Part shown: positions 51,761-62,103 of the stretch, in pieces | Numbering within the stretch: the first letter of the stretch is position 1 | Layout of the letters: each line of letters begins with the position of its first letter | Assembly: GCA_947652605.1 (NCBI GenBank) | Contig: OX393577.1 | Coordinates: 57,746,108 to 57,810,107, forward strand | From: Elmis aenea | Lineage: Eukaryota; Arthropoda; Insecta; Coleoptera; Elmidae | Direction: 5' to 3' | DNA length: 64,000 nt | Notes under the pieces: model-generated | The model's input: the letters and a program-made list of their open reading frames with translations, nothing else | The model's database searches: none | Told to the model about the DNA's origin: nothing | Position numbers and translations under genes: made by a program

Positions 51761-53162
51761 TTTCGTTTTCTCGAATAATAAAACCACAGGAATTATACTT
51801 GTAGATATAAATTAGAAGTAGAGTATTAGAAAAACAAAAAGGTGACGCAATACAGAGTAAAAAAGTGTTTTATTTAAATTATACAAACTAATTAATTCAA
51901 GAATTATCCTCATTTTTAATACCAACTTAAAAATTTCAAAACAATTTTGTATATTTTCTTGCATTACATAACTAAATCCTCTGCCCCGAGGACATAATTA
52001 AACAAAACAAAAATTTCGTAAACACGCGTTAGGAGACGCGTCAAACACCTTACGCAACAATTAATGAAAAATTCAACTAAATCCCCTTAACGAGAGTTAA
52101 GTCGGAACAATAATAACAAAACTTATTACGTAAGCTTGAATGCCCACAATACATGAACGAACAAAAACAAAGTACGATAAGTATAAAAGCTGTCGTGCGA
52201 CAAAATTATTTAGGCTCCTGGGACATAAAGGGCGAGCAGCAATTGCAAATTTATATTGCGATTACCAGAAAAACCAATTAACAATTTTCGAGAGAGTTAT
52301 GAAACAATTTTAAATATTTAAGGTAACAACTGTAGTATAAAATTTGAAGAGAATTTTATATTTAAACGCTTCGAAAGCCCTAGAAGAATAACATTTGCTG
52401 GATGGATACGTTTATGTTAAAAAGAAAAACAAATGGTAAGATACTACCGCGTTCGATTTTTTTTTTTACAAATTTTCCAAGTTATTTAATAACTACGGAT
52501 TAAAAATGACATATTTGGCCCATACACTACTGATGACTTATAATGGAGTCATTGTAAGCCTATTTACGTCGTAATATTTGTGTTTTTACTGACTCTTCAC
52601 TCATTTATTTCAAGTAATGTGCCTCTTGACATCACCGTGCCAGTCTAATCTCACGAATGGCTCACCTATCTTCGATATTCATTATACACGGGCGTCTATC
52701 TCCAAGCAATCTTGTGAACTGCTGCCTATAATATTTAAGTAAGCCTCAGATAATAAAAATAAAGTCGAAGAGACAATCTTACACAACATGGAATGTGTTA
52801 GAGTAGCTCTAAGTCTACTTTATGACTTTTTGACATATCCTTCGCAATAATAACTCAACAGGTATTCACTTCACTTACCGCACAGTTATAAAAGTTTAGA
52901 AAGAATCCCTTACTCTTACTACAAAATTTTATAAATAAATGAAATTGTTTGATTATTTAATTATTTCATTGTAGTGTTGCTACGAGACCAGATTTATCCA
53001 TTCTCGAACGTGCTTTCTCAACTCGAACTCAAGCATCTCGATTCTTTAATTTTATGTACGTTCGAACCGAATTGATACACTTGCAAAGCTTTAACTAAAT
53101 GTCCTTGATGATATACAGAAAGGACACTGTTGTTTCAAGTTCGGTGTTTCCCCTATCCTATA
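51761..53162. other. Low-copy intergenic stretch
   Basis: No repeat partner in the window. A TATAAAAG box at 52182-52189 and a short ATG exon with donor at 52402-52435 are the only gene-like signals. The remainder is AT-rich. Confidence 0.5.
52182..52435 (+). promoter_or_regulatory. Candidate promoter and first coding exon (speculative)
   Basis: TATAAAAG at 52182-52189, then 212 bases without a long repeat, then ATG 52402-52404 with 11 open codons (MDTFMLKRKTN) and the donor G|gtaaga at 52436. Arthropod genes often begin with such a small exon, but no downstream exon was identified, so this may be chance. Confidence 0.2.
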
Positions 53163-54270
53163 CAGGGTGTCCCAGATAACATTTCCAGCATGGGGATCTC
53201 GCTTATTATAAGAGATACAGGTTGGTTAAAATTAAATGAATTATTCCTTAGTATGAGAGGAGCCACAATTAATTTTTAAAATTACAAAATTCCTCGTGCT
53301 TCAGATGTTATAGCAAAAAATATGAAAATGTCCAATTTCTTTTTTCTCTCATAACTTTTTTGTCTTAACCATTAAAACAATTTTATTTGTACTTTCTTAA
53401 GGTACTTTTTAATGGAGAATGTAACTGTTATTTTAAATTGTTTTTAACACCAATCATTTTCGAGATATTACCCCTAATTTCATTTTTTCTCATGGGCCGC
53501 GAAGTTGGTTATGGAATAGTTAAATGTGCTTTTTTTTCTCTTTTAAATGAGATATTACTAGCTGTACCTTTTTTATAAATAAGTCACAAAATGAAAAAAA
53601 AATCGTATTTTACCCGTCACTTATCGAGTTATCTATGAAAACACTTGTCAACTTAAAAGAACGGTATAAAAATTCGAAGCATATCGCGTTTTTCTTTGTT
53701 ATTAAAGTTCATTTTTACAAATTTATTAATCTGGCAAGTAACATGCTTTCAAAACTTTTAGTTTGTTTTGGTTTTCATGGAAACAACATATATTGTCATA
53801 ACTACAATGACCGGCCAACCTAATTTATGGTGGTTATTGTTTAAAACGTATTTTTTCAAATTCGACAATGAAAAAAGAAGTCAAATACCATTTGTGATAC
53901 ATCAATGGATTCAGAAAAATAAATGCTATTTGATTTAGTAAATAGCAAAAATTGCGCCAATAAGAAAAAATAAAGTTGGTTGTCATAAAACAAAAACGAA
54001 TCAATCAAGGAAAATTTTGTGACCACCATCCGATCCGGCTTAAAAAGTTGCTTGGGCAATGTTTTTACACATTTGAAATATTTCATATTCCAAAGGAGTT
54101 ATAGACGATTTTCAAAAATCGTATTTTCCGGTTTTTCCTAATTTTCTCGGATATCGTTTGAGATAATTCCAATTTCTCTTCGAATTATTAATAAGCACCA
54201 AATTTAGCAACACTCTAGCTATTACAATAAGCGAGATCCCCATACTTAAACTCGAATTTCAATCACCCTG
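53163..54270. mobile_element. TA-flanked foldback with two different ends, F3-related
   Basis: 1,108 bases between TA dinucleotides. The left end is cagggtgtcccagataacat, the right end ctcgaatttcaatcaccctg; both continue inward as ggggatctcgcttatt / aataagcgagatcccc. From about 53640 it matches the F3 elements (catatcgcgtttttct, tgaccggcc). The left third matches no other copy here. Confidence 0.8.
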
Positions 54271-54334
54271 TATTTAATAGATCAAATTTGATTAATTCTA
54301 TGCAATTACTTTCCAAATAAAATGTTAATAAAGG

Positions 54335-54386
54335 GTCTCAAGACAGTTGTTGCACCCGGGTCCCGATGTATAGATGACCGGCCCTG
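54335..54386. mobile_element. Fragment of a hAT-type GC-rich MITE
   Basis: gatgaccggccctg at its right edge resembles the CAGGGCCGK terminus of the element at 32451, and cccgggtccc is an inner motif. No left end or duplication is clear. Confidence 0.35.
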
Positions 54387-54933
54387 TGGTTACTTAATAA
54401 TCAGGTAAGTAGGATTATTTTATTATTGTATTAGTATGTATTGGTTTGTATTGATTTATAATTATTGATTTGTATTTGGGTGAATATTTGTAATGTATCT
54501 GTTTGCATTTGTAGCTGTAGCCATCAAATTCATGTTATTAGTTTCTACTTTATGTCTAAATTTGGCATCCGATAACGGTACCTACGCACTTACGTAACAA
54601 TATGATTCCAATAGCTGTAAAGTTCTCCAGATATATTTTATTAATTAAGTTATTTTATTACCAGTATTCAACACTTATATGATTTTAATTATTATTCCTT
54701 ACATTTATATTAAACACAACTATTAATGCAAGTAAAAACTAAGATAATCTTTTATTACACTGCAAATTGAATTATTCCTTAACAAAATCTAGGAATAAAA
54801 TAAATAAACGTTTTACATACAATTTATTTTCATCATCAGGAGATACTTTTAATTATTAACTATTTATTTCATGTTAAAAATTGGTGTAGGTACTGGTGTT
54901 ATAAAATTAATTGAATTGAATTAAATTTTGCTT
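54387..54933. other. Intergenic, no feature recognised
   Basis: AT-rich, with short ttgatttata-like repetitions around 54420-54480. No coding signal. Confidence 0.6.
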
Positions 54934-55346
54934 TTATAACTGTTGTTTAAAGTCCAAAAATAACCAATATTCAAACTGCATTTTAACGTATGCAGTCATG
55001 TTTTCTGTTTGTTTTACTTGTATATATCTGTTCCATTCTTCGAAAGGCTTAAGCCTCGATACTAATTTCTCTAATAAAATGTAATTGAAACAATTAATTT
55101 CTAGTGAGCTGTTAATACACCACATATCGACCGATTGTCTGCAGTGTAACCATGTGGGGTTTCGTTCATTTGCACACATGTCGTGTAGACCTTGAAAAAC
55201 TTGGCTAATTCTTTGCAAGCGGCTAGTAAAACGATGATAAGTACTGACTTTTTTGTTTGATATGATTCTTGGCAACTTTTTAGGTTTAGTAGTTTTAAAA
55301 GTGATCTCGAAACAGGCAAACAGGTCGTGTTGTTAATAACGGCTAA

Positions 55347-56377
55347 AGGCCACGGCTCCACGTACGATATTTTAACGCATGTATCTGCGTTAAATTGACG
55401 GACTAAAAACGCATCGTGTACCCCGGCTCCACGTATCGTTTTCAAAACGTATACAAGTCGTACCTATATCGGAAGCAAAACGCAACAACCTGGCTCCACG
55501 TACGACATTCTACCGCTCGATAGTTCTGCATTTGCCCTAAGTAAAAATTAAATGAGGCGTTTCCCAAACAGAAACCTTACGCATGAGAAGATCTTCAATT
55601 ACCATCTTTCAAAAGCACGACGGTATGTAGAGAGTGTACGTTTGGTATATTGGCCAATAAATGCCGAATTTTTCATCATCCGATTGATGTTAATCCTGAC
55701 TTTGCTGACTGTATCATTAAAAAATGTTGTGCACTGCACAATTTTGTCAGAAAACGTGATGGCTATCAATTCGAAGACACATTAACGTGCTCTTATATTA
55801 TTATTATTTATTATATATTATAGTATTCATGCTTTGGGAACTAGGGGAAACCTTAATGGAATTTTGGAATTCACATCAAAGATTTATTTACTTCATATTT
55901 TTGTCCCGACCAGGGATCAGTACCCTGGCAAGAGAAAAATGTAAACATCCATCCATGCTGCCATTTTGGCTGTTCTATTTTTATAGTTTTCGTTGCCTAA
56001 ATCATACAGGCATGGATGCTTCTCTACTTCTAAAATTAAAATTTCGCTATCTATTTCCGACATTTCGCAGTGAAAAATAGCAAAAGCGGGCAAATCAAGA
56101 GAATTAAAATTCACAAGACAATGTCACCAGTAGGAGTAGGCGGACGGACGCATGCACAACGCACGTGGAGCCGCGTGTCACGATACTGACTCGATTATTT
56201 ATCGGATTGAAAATGGAACAAGCTGCGTCCAAGTGCGTTATGACTTTGAAGACGCAGAAGTAGTACGATCCGTTATCGGACGTGGAGCCACCTCTCATTT
56301 AAACTAATGTTACCTATTTTTGCCCGTCAATTTAACGCAGATACATGCGTTAAAATATCGTACGTGGAGCCGGGGCC
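55347..56377 (+). mobile_element. PIF/Harbinger element, internally deleted, with transposase remnant
   Basis: Inverted ends of over 50 bases (core ggctccacgtacgatatttt, then aacgcatgtatctgcgtt), TAA at both borders (55344-55346, 56378-56380). The motif ggctccacg occurs three times near the left end and cgtggagcc three times near the right. Contains the tail of a Harbinger DDE transposase on the plus strand. Confidence 0.85.
55528..55793 (+). pseudogene. PIF/Harbinger transposase, C-terminal fragment
   Basis: Encodes MRRFPNRNLTHEKIFNYHLS then KARRYVE. After one frame change near 55635 it continues FGILANKCRIFHHPI, DVNPDFADCIIKKCCALHNF and VRKRDGYQFED. This is the conserved end of the Harbinger nuclease ('Y.SRARRVVENAFGILANRWRIF ... 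I.ACCVLHNFL'), which includes the last catalytic acidic residue (the E of the VE block). A stop precedes the first Met and the upstream catalytic Asp blocks are deleted, so no active enzyme. Confidence 0.85.
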
Positions 56378-56522
56378 TAATACGAATGTGCGTGCAGGGA
56401 CTATCAAAGGTGAAGTCAGGAATGGTAAGAGCTTCACAGTCGACTACATAGGCTAATTTGTCCCTTTTGGAAAACTAATCAACGCTGCCTTTGTAAATGT
56501 GCAAAATTAACAACCTCGTCTT

Positions 56523-56705
56523 GTTAGATAGGGGTCACAGATTAAATTTACTAGTTATGACACTTTAATATACCAAGTTATATTTATATACAGGATGGTC
56601 TTTACATTTACCATAGACTTTTAATTTGTGTGGTAGGATTAAAAGAGTGAACACAAAATACGTTTTATGTACCAGTAGAATTTGATGTTTTTATTATCGT
56701 AACTA
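56523..56705. other. Short AT-rich spacer
   Basis: Contains one decayed TA-MITE terminus (tacaggatggtc, about 56589). Nothing else. Confidence 0.5.
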
Positions 56706-57480
56706 TATAGGATGGACCAAATTTGAATGTTCTACAGCAGGGGTGTCAAACTCGCGGCCCGTGGGCCGCATGCGAACATTTTTGCGGCCCGGCCAATATA
56801 TCAGCACACAATAATATATGTATAATAAAATAACAAACCGACGCAGAATAAAAATAAGATAGGTAGAATGCGCTAAACGTTTTTTTAATTAAGTATACTC
56901 TTTTTTTGCTGTTAGGTATTAAACAAAAATATTTTTTTTGCGGCCCACTTAAAGTTAAACCTTGTTTGTATGGCCCAAGTTAGCCATTGAGTTTGACACC
57001 CCCGTTCTACAGGGTAACTCGGTTACCGTAATAGTAAGCGAAAATCTGATTTCGACCTCTTGGGCTATTTTTCTGAGAAAAAAACGCCTATGTAATCAGA
57101 TTTTTATATCGCTTTCCATTTTGGCATTGAAGACGAAAAAATAAATGTCATGGTATTCGAAAGTTTGCTATTTATAACTTCTTTATTTATTAAAGTAGAA
57201 CAAAATGTTATGAAGGTTCTTTATACAGAATTTTATGCTTAATTAAAAAACAAAATTATTTTTTTAGCGACCTGACTTCGAGATATGAAGTAAACTTATA
57301 TTTTTTAAATAGAAACCCTAGTTAGCCATGACTTTTTATAAAAAAGCACTTTTTTGGCTTTTCAAAGATATATGATTTTATATATTTGTTGCAAAAAAAT
57401 ACCGAGATATGACTTATTTTGTAAAAATGTTCTTATCAAAGTTTGCCATGATTTCGTTAACAAGTGATGTTAGCAATTAT
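56706..57480. mobile_element. Family F6 left arm, interrupted by a hAT MITE
   Basis: tataggatggaccaaatttg opens the element; after the inserted MITE it continues ggtaactcggttaccgtaat and ctttccattttggcattgaa, then gtttgccatgatttcgttaa, as in 45552-46729. The right arm is missing. Confidence 0.75.
56738..57004. mobile_element. hAT-type MITE with perfect 8-base duplication
   Basis: Ends caggggtgtcaaactc and gagtttgacacccccg, bordered by TTCTACAG on both sides (56730-56737, 57005-57012). Subterminal gcggcccgtgggccgc / gcggcccac motifs. 267 bases, non-coding. Confidence 0.93.
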
Positions 57481-57483
57481 TCT

Positions 57484-58321
57484 ATTCTCGCTAGTTACTT
57501 GCTCGTTTAACCGGGATAGTAGTAGGTATAGTTGAAGTCCCGGCTGCTTTACTATCCACTTACCAATCACATGATCTACTTGCTGCCTAGTTACCGCGTT
57601 TAAACACCGAATATCCTCGCATTTTAGGTGTATTGATTGCAGTGCACATGTCGTGAAGGTGGAATTCCGAAGAAGTGCTAAACTAAATAAATAAATTATA
57701 CCAATAATATAGATTATTCATCAAATATTTGACGAGGAACGGCAATTAACGTGAAGCGCTGTTCTTTTCTTTATAAAAATATAATAACTACTAAATCATT
57801 ACTTTCTTTCTTTATTCTTTTGGGATGTTTCAACAATCGCTAATTGTTTATGCAATCATCGTCAGTTTAACGGTTAAACTCATTTTGTTTGCTTGAATAG
57901 GTTATTTATTGCAAATTTTTTTAAAAATTATCTCACTTGTGAACGCTTAAATTCACGGCATTTATGTCAATCAAAAGTAAAGTCACGAGGAAAATAGAAT
58001 TCGACAATATTTCAAAGATTTTGGGAAAGCAAAAGCTAAAAAGAATTTTATTAGAATTTCTATTTGGTTAATAATAAAATTATAAACTGGGTTGTTTAGC
58101 TTTTTTATTTTATAATCAATATGTCAAATTTGTTATTGTTCAACAATTTACAAAAAAGAATATATGTAGGTATAACAATATCATAGAAATAAATCTTGGT
58201 TTTTTTCTAATTTTTTAAGGAGCCTAGCAGTTTATCCTTCTGTAGAACCCCGCGCCTCCTAGGGCAGGCCCCAATACCAAAAAAGCTAAAAGGGATAGCA
58301 TGATGGCCAAATAATTAAATA
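57484..58321. other. Low-copy spacer
   Basis: 57490-57680 is less AT-rich than its surroundings and has no partner in the window, but no open frame or splice pattern is convincing. 58235-58285 (aaccccgcgcctcc) may be one end of the hAT-like element whose other end is at 60014. Confidence 0.4.
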
Positions 58322-59770
58322 AAGGTTGTGGCTATTTGCACCTACAGTAGGTACGAATAATTGGCTATTTGCACCTACTGTATGCATATACCGCTTGTAA
58401 CCGAGTTTTGGTAGGTACACTCCCTTTTTTACTTTTATACTTTTATACAGATGATATGTTTAAATACTGGATTATTTGAACACATGTACACTATTATTTC
58501 AATTCCGGTTTCGTCGGAAATTACCCTAACTTTGTTATTTCAAATGGAACACCCTGTATATTTTATATTTTTGGAAAGAGGAGGCAACTTTGAATACAAC
58601 AGCATCATTTTGATTAATTGTAATAATTAATCTCAAATAATTTTTGGTCAAATATTATTTGCCACCTGCATAAATTGAATTTTATTATGTCAACAAGTGT
58701 CCGATAAAGGTTTTTCTTACACTTTAATTAACATTTAGGTTACTTTAATCGGTTTTAAAGGTTGCAGACTATTTTTTGACCAATAATAACATATATTTGT
58801 GTTGAAAGGCTGCCTGCCTCAAAGACTTAAAATACTATAAAAACTTATTTAGATATTCTATTAATCGTAGTATACTGTGCATAATTGCAACAAATTATCA
58901 CTATTTTTTTTTATTAAATAACTATAGGTATTAGTTATAACTATAATTTGTTTTGTTGCACTTAGGCACAGTGTACTGCGATTAATAGGATATCTTAATA
59001 CGTTTTTATAATATTTTAAGTCTGTAAAGCAGCAATCCAACACAAATATAAGTTATTGGTATTGTTAAATTCGTCAGGAAATACTCTATTTAAATAAGTT
59101 CATGTACTACTGCATTTGCATTTGTCAAAAAACCGATTTGCAACCTTCAAAGTCGATTAAAGTAACCTAAATGGCAATTAAAATTTACAAAAACATTTGT
59201 CGGACACTTGTTGACAAAATAAAATTCAATGTATGCAGGTCACGGCTCACTTAATAAAAAAATAAATTATTGTTCAAAAATTATTTAGGGTTATTTAAAT
59301 TAACCAAAGTCCTACAGTGTAGAGGGACTTATGACTAAATAAAAATAAAAAAGTAACCAAACCAGTGCAGTTAAATTCATAATTATTGCCACCTCTTTCT
59401 AAAAATGTAAATATCTATAGGGTGTTCCATTTGAAATAACAGAGTTCGGGCAATTTCTGGTGAAACCGAAAGTGAGATAATAGTGTACATATTATTCAAA
59501 TATTCCGGTTATTTACACATATCATATGTCTAAAAGTTTATTTATGTACAATTAAAACTAAAGCAAAAAAGGAGGTGTACCAGGCCTTAGTTACATCTGG
59601 TATATACCTATACAGTAGGTGCAAATAGCCAATTATTCGTACCTACTGTAGGTGCAAATAGCCAATTAATCGTACCTACTGTAGGTGCAAATAGCCAATT
59701 ATTCGTACCTACTGTAGGTGCAAATAGCCAATTATTCGTACCTACTGTAGGTGCAAATAGCCACAACCTT
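58322..59770. mobile_element. Palindromic element with subterminal 33-base tandem repeats
   Basis: Ends aaggttgtggctatttgcac and reverse complement; AAATA at both borders (58317-58321, 59771-59775) may be a 5-base duplication. The repeat unit gtaggtgcaaatagccaatt-attcgtacctact occurs about twice in the left arm and about five times in the right. Most of the interior is an inverted repeat with centre near 58950. It carries the F-type terminus atggaacaccctgtatatt. Class unknown. Confidence 0.75.
59615..59761. repeat. 33-base tandem array, about 4.5 units
   Basis: Units of 33 bases starting gtaggtgcaaatagcc; the second has a single difference (ttaatcg for ttattcg). It is the right-arm subterminal array of the surrounding palindromic element. 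Confidence 0.93.
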
Positions 59771-59854
59771 AAATAAAATATCGAAAGATAATATCTTCAT
59801 TGATAACGTAAAAAGAAGATAAGTCATTAAAAATGTGTTCCGTCGAGTAGAAAT

Positions 59855-60014
59855 TTGAAAATCAAAAAGGGGCGCGGGAGCTGACGATGTTTAGAAAGAG
59901 CCGGGAACCTTGTTTTTTTAGCACAAAGTTTACAATTCTTCGGCCCTATATCGACTTACTACGGTCCTATTGGGGGAAGTTCTGATCCCCTTACCCCCTC
60001 TGCCAACGCTACTG
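59855..60014 (-). mobile_element. hAT-like element end, inverted copy of 25562-25740
   Basis: On the minus strand begins cagtagcgttggcagagggg and follows the intron 7 copy through taagtcgatatagggc. The other terminus is not identified with certainty. Confidence 0.6.
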
Positions 60015-60480
60015 GTTGTAGTATAAATGGTAAATCTTAGTCACTTGGGGCTGTAGCCAGTGGTGAGCTATGAAATTTTTAACAAAGGGCTCGCTCATAG
60101 TTAAATAAAAATAAAAAAAATTATGTCAATTATATGTTGGAAAAATGGCATTTTAAATTCAAACGTGAATAATCGAGTGATTGTACATAATTCAAAAAAT
60201 TCTATTGTGCGACGGGTTATTCTGAATTTAATCGTCATTGCTTGATAGGCACAGTAGCGGACTGGGAAATTCAACCGGCCCGGGAAAAACCTGCTAGACC
60301 GGCCCCCAAAAAAAGAATGACCCAAAAAAATTTAATTTTAAAATGTTGTCATATTTAGATAATAATAAAATTATTTCTAAAAAAATTCCATGTTCAGTCT
60401 CATTATGCTCTAATGAAAGTGAATTAGCAGATTCCTGTGAGCCCGAAAAGCTAAACCCCTTTTTCCAATTAGTTTTACAT

Positions 60481-61260
60481 CTATAATTCTTTCCAATACT
60501 TGCTTGCGTTCAAGAGCATTTTTTTTTGACGTAAGCTACCTTCATTTGAGAATATTAAACCATAAATATCTTTACTTTTAAGTTTAAGCATATGCACACA
60601 ATTTTCATGGATCTTATTATTTTCATGTTCTTTAACACGTTGCAGAGTATGCTTCCAGTCTTTCATTCCATCATTTACAAACGAACATTCGTTCTTATCA
60701 CTGTATGCCAAGCACACGGAACAAAATAAAGATTCTTTTTCTAAACAATATGATAATCATCGTCTGCTTATTTTATCATCTCTGTAAAATATAACATTTG
60801 GCTTAAATGGCCAATAAGTTATATCACCAATAGTTGGCTGACAAGGATGTTTGTTAAAAAAATACTCAAAATTTTGCCTTGTTGGTTTTGTGAAACAACC
60901 AGCTGATAAGCATTCAAAATATTTTTTACTTGGTAAGTTAGACTTGAACATGAAGACTTTGCGTTGATAATCGACGTTTCAATTTTGTCCGTTTCAATGG
61001 GGCAGATTAGATGGTCTTCTTTTGTCGAATTTGATGAATGCTATTCTTGATCAATGATTTTTCAACATCAGGTGCACTAACTTTAGAAGCTAAAGCAACC
61101 AAATCACTTAACTTGAATTTTTTTTTAGCAACTTCGTGAAGTACTTTTAGCCTTTTGTCTCTCTCTTTATGAGCACCTTTTCTTTTTTCCAGTTTTCCTT
61201 GATTAAAAACTATAACAAACTTTGATTTTTTCCCTACACAATCTCATAGCCAACGCGATC
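60481..61260 (-). pseudogene. hAT transposase N-terminal region (TTF/ZMYM-type zinc finger), broken
   Basis: From high to low coordinates on the minus strand: a lysine-rich start (GKLEKRKGAHKERDKRLKVL), then KKFKLSDLVALASKV, then NKHPCQPTIGDITYWPFKPN, an in-frame TGA at about 60757, then ESLFCSVCLAYSDKNECSFV and WKHTLQRVKEHENNKIHENC, stopping at 60481. This is the KRKSG-type start and Cys/His TTF-like finger typical of hAT transposases related to ZMYM1. The DDE catalytic domain and dimerisation region are absent. One nonsense codon within the finger block and frame breaks before it. Confidence 0.8.
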
Positions 61261-61289
61261 ACAAGTATCACAAGTATGACCTTTTGAAA

Positions 61290-61786
61290 GGACCTTTTTC
61301 AGACGGCCGTGGATGATATCAAAAAGTGTTTTATTTGCACTTTCTTTACATCGTTGGATGCGCCAGTCTTTTAGCTACATTTTGAACACCGAATCAAAAT
61401 TTTCGGCACGCTAATAACGGAGTTACGAATTTTTTTGTAGACCGAGATGTTTTTATTTTTGCGAGCGAACTCTTGGCATATTGCCGGACCTTTTTCAGAC
61501 GGCCGTGGATGATATCAAAATGTGTTTTATTTGCACTTTCTTTACATCGTTGGATGCGCCAGTCTTTTAGCTACATGTTAAACACCGAATCAAAATTTTC
61601 GGTCCGCTAATAACGGAGTTACGAATTTTTTTGTAGACCGAGATGTTTTTATTTTTGCGAGCGAACTCTTGGCATATTGCCGGACCTTTTTCAGACGGCC
61701 GTGGATGATATCAAAAAGTGTTTTATTTGCACTTTCTTTACATCGTTGGATGCGCCAGTCTTTTAGCTACATTTTGAACACCGAAC
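61290..61786. repeat. 196-base tandem repeat, about 2.5 units
   Basis: Units begin ggacctttttcagacggccg at 61290, 61486 and 61682, exactly 196 apart. Differences are few (for example aaaaagtg/aaaatgtg, ggcacg/ggtccg). It lies upstream of the transposase start inside the inner hAT element. The flanking piece tgcactaactttagaag is also duplicated (61072 and 61792). Confidence 0.95.
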
Positions 61787-62103
61787 ATCAAGTGCACTAA
61801 CTTTAGAAGTTAGGGCAAACATATCGCGGCCCCAGAGCGACCGGCCCACCGGGATTTCTCCCGGTGTCCCGCCGGCCCTGTCCGCCACTGGATAGGCATG
61901 ACTTCGTCGCTTTACAAATGTATGTAATGACAATGATTTTAAGATATATTTTTTCTTGAGAAAATGGTTAACAAGAAGAACAAGGGGCTCGCAAATTAAG
62001 GAATAATTTAACAAAGGGCTCGCGCGAGCCCCCGCGAGCCCCCTACAGCTCACCACTGGCTGTAGCCCCCCCTAAACCTGGAGCCTAACTACGCCAATGA
62101 CTG

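Larger units (their letters stand above)
54934..56522 (-). pseudogene. Unrecognised protein-coding fossil split by a PIF/Harbinger element
   Basis: The minus strand holds an open stretch 54934-55335 (EITFKTTKPKKLPRIISNKK, later CRQSVDMWCINSSLEINCFN and LVSRLKPFEEWNRYIQVKQT) ending at TAA. If the inserted element (55347-56377) and one TAA duplication are left out, the same frame continues into 56381-56522 (KRDKLAYVVDCEALTIPDFT). About 205 codons share one frame, with only two internal stops (55333-55335 TAA, 56475-56477 TAG). The composition is protein-like (Trp, Cys, His, amphipathic runs). I do not recognise the family; it may be an exon of a dead gene, a processed pseudogene or part of an unknown mobile element. 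Confidence 0.55.
60252..61890 (-). mobile_element. hAT element (inner) with broken transposase and tandem repeat
   Basis: Ends cagtagcggactgggaaatt and ccctgtccgccactg, bordered by GATAGGCA on both sides (60244-60251, 61891-61898). Subterminal ccggccc / gggccgg motifs. The minus strand carries the N-terminal part of a hAT transposase; the catalytic part is missing, so it is non-autonomous. Confidence 0.92.
60058..62058. mobile_element. hAT element (outer), perfect 8-base duplication GCTGTAGC
   Basis: Ends cagtggtgagctatgaaa and tacagctcaccactg, bordered by GCTGTAGC at 60050-60057 and 62059-62066. Carries aagggctcgc motifs at each end. A second hAT element (60252-61890) is inserted within it, and the whole sits next to a further hAT-like terminus ending at about 62103 (cgccaatgactg). 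Confidence 0.9.

Noticed and set aside
54826..54850. CTGATGATG-like motif (minus strand) considered as a second hammerhead
   Set aside because: No stem II or GAAA at the needed distance.
55787..56298. Open frames on both strands inside the Harbinger element
   Set aside because: They lie between the transposase remnant and the right terminus and show no family features.
59613..59765. Regular 33-base array resembling a CRISPR
   Set aside because: Pure tandem repeat without unique spacers, in a eukaryotic transposon.
61763..62056. 97-codon minus-strand open frame
   Set aside because: Crosses the terminus and target duplication of the inner hAT element; not a protein.
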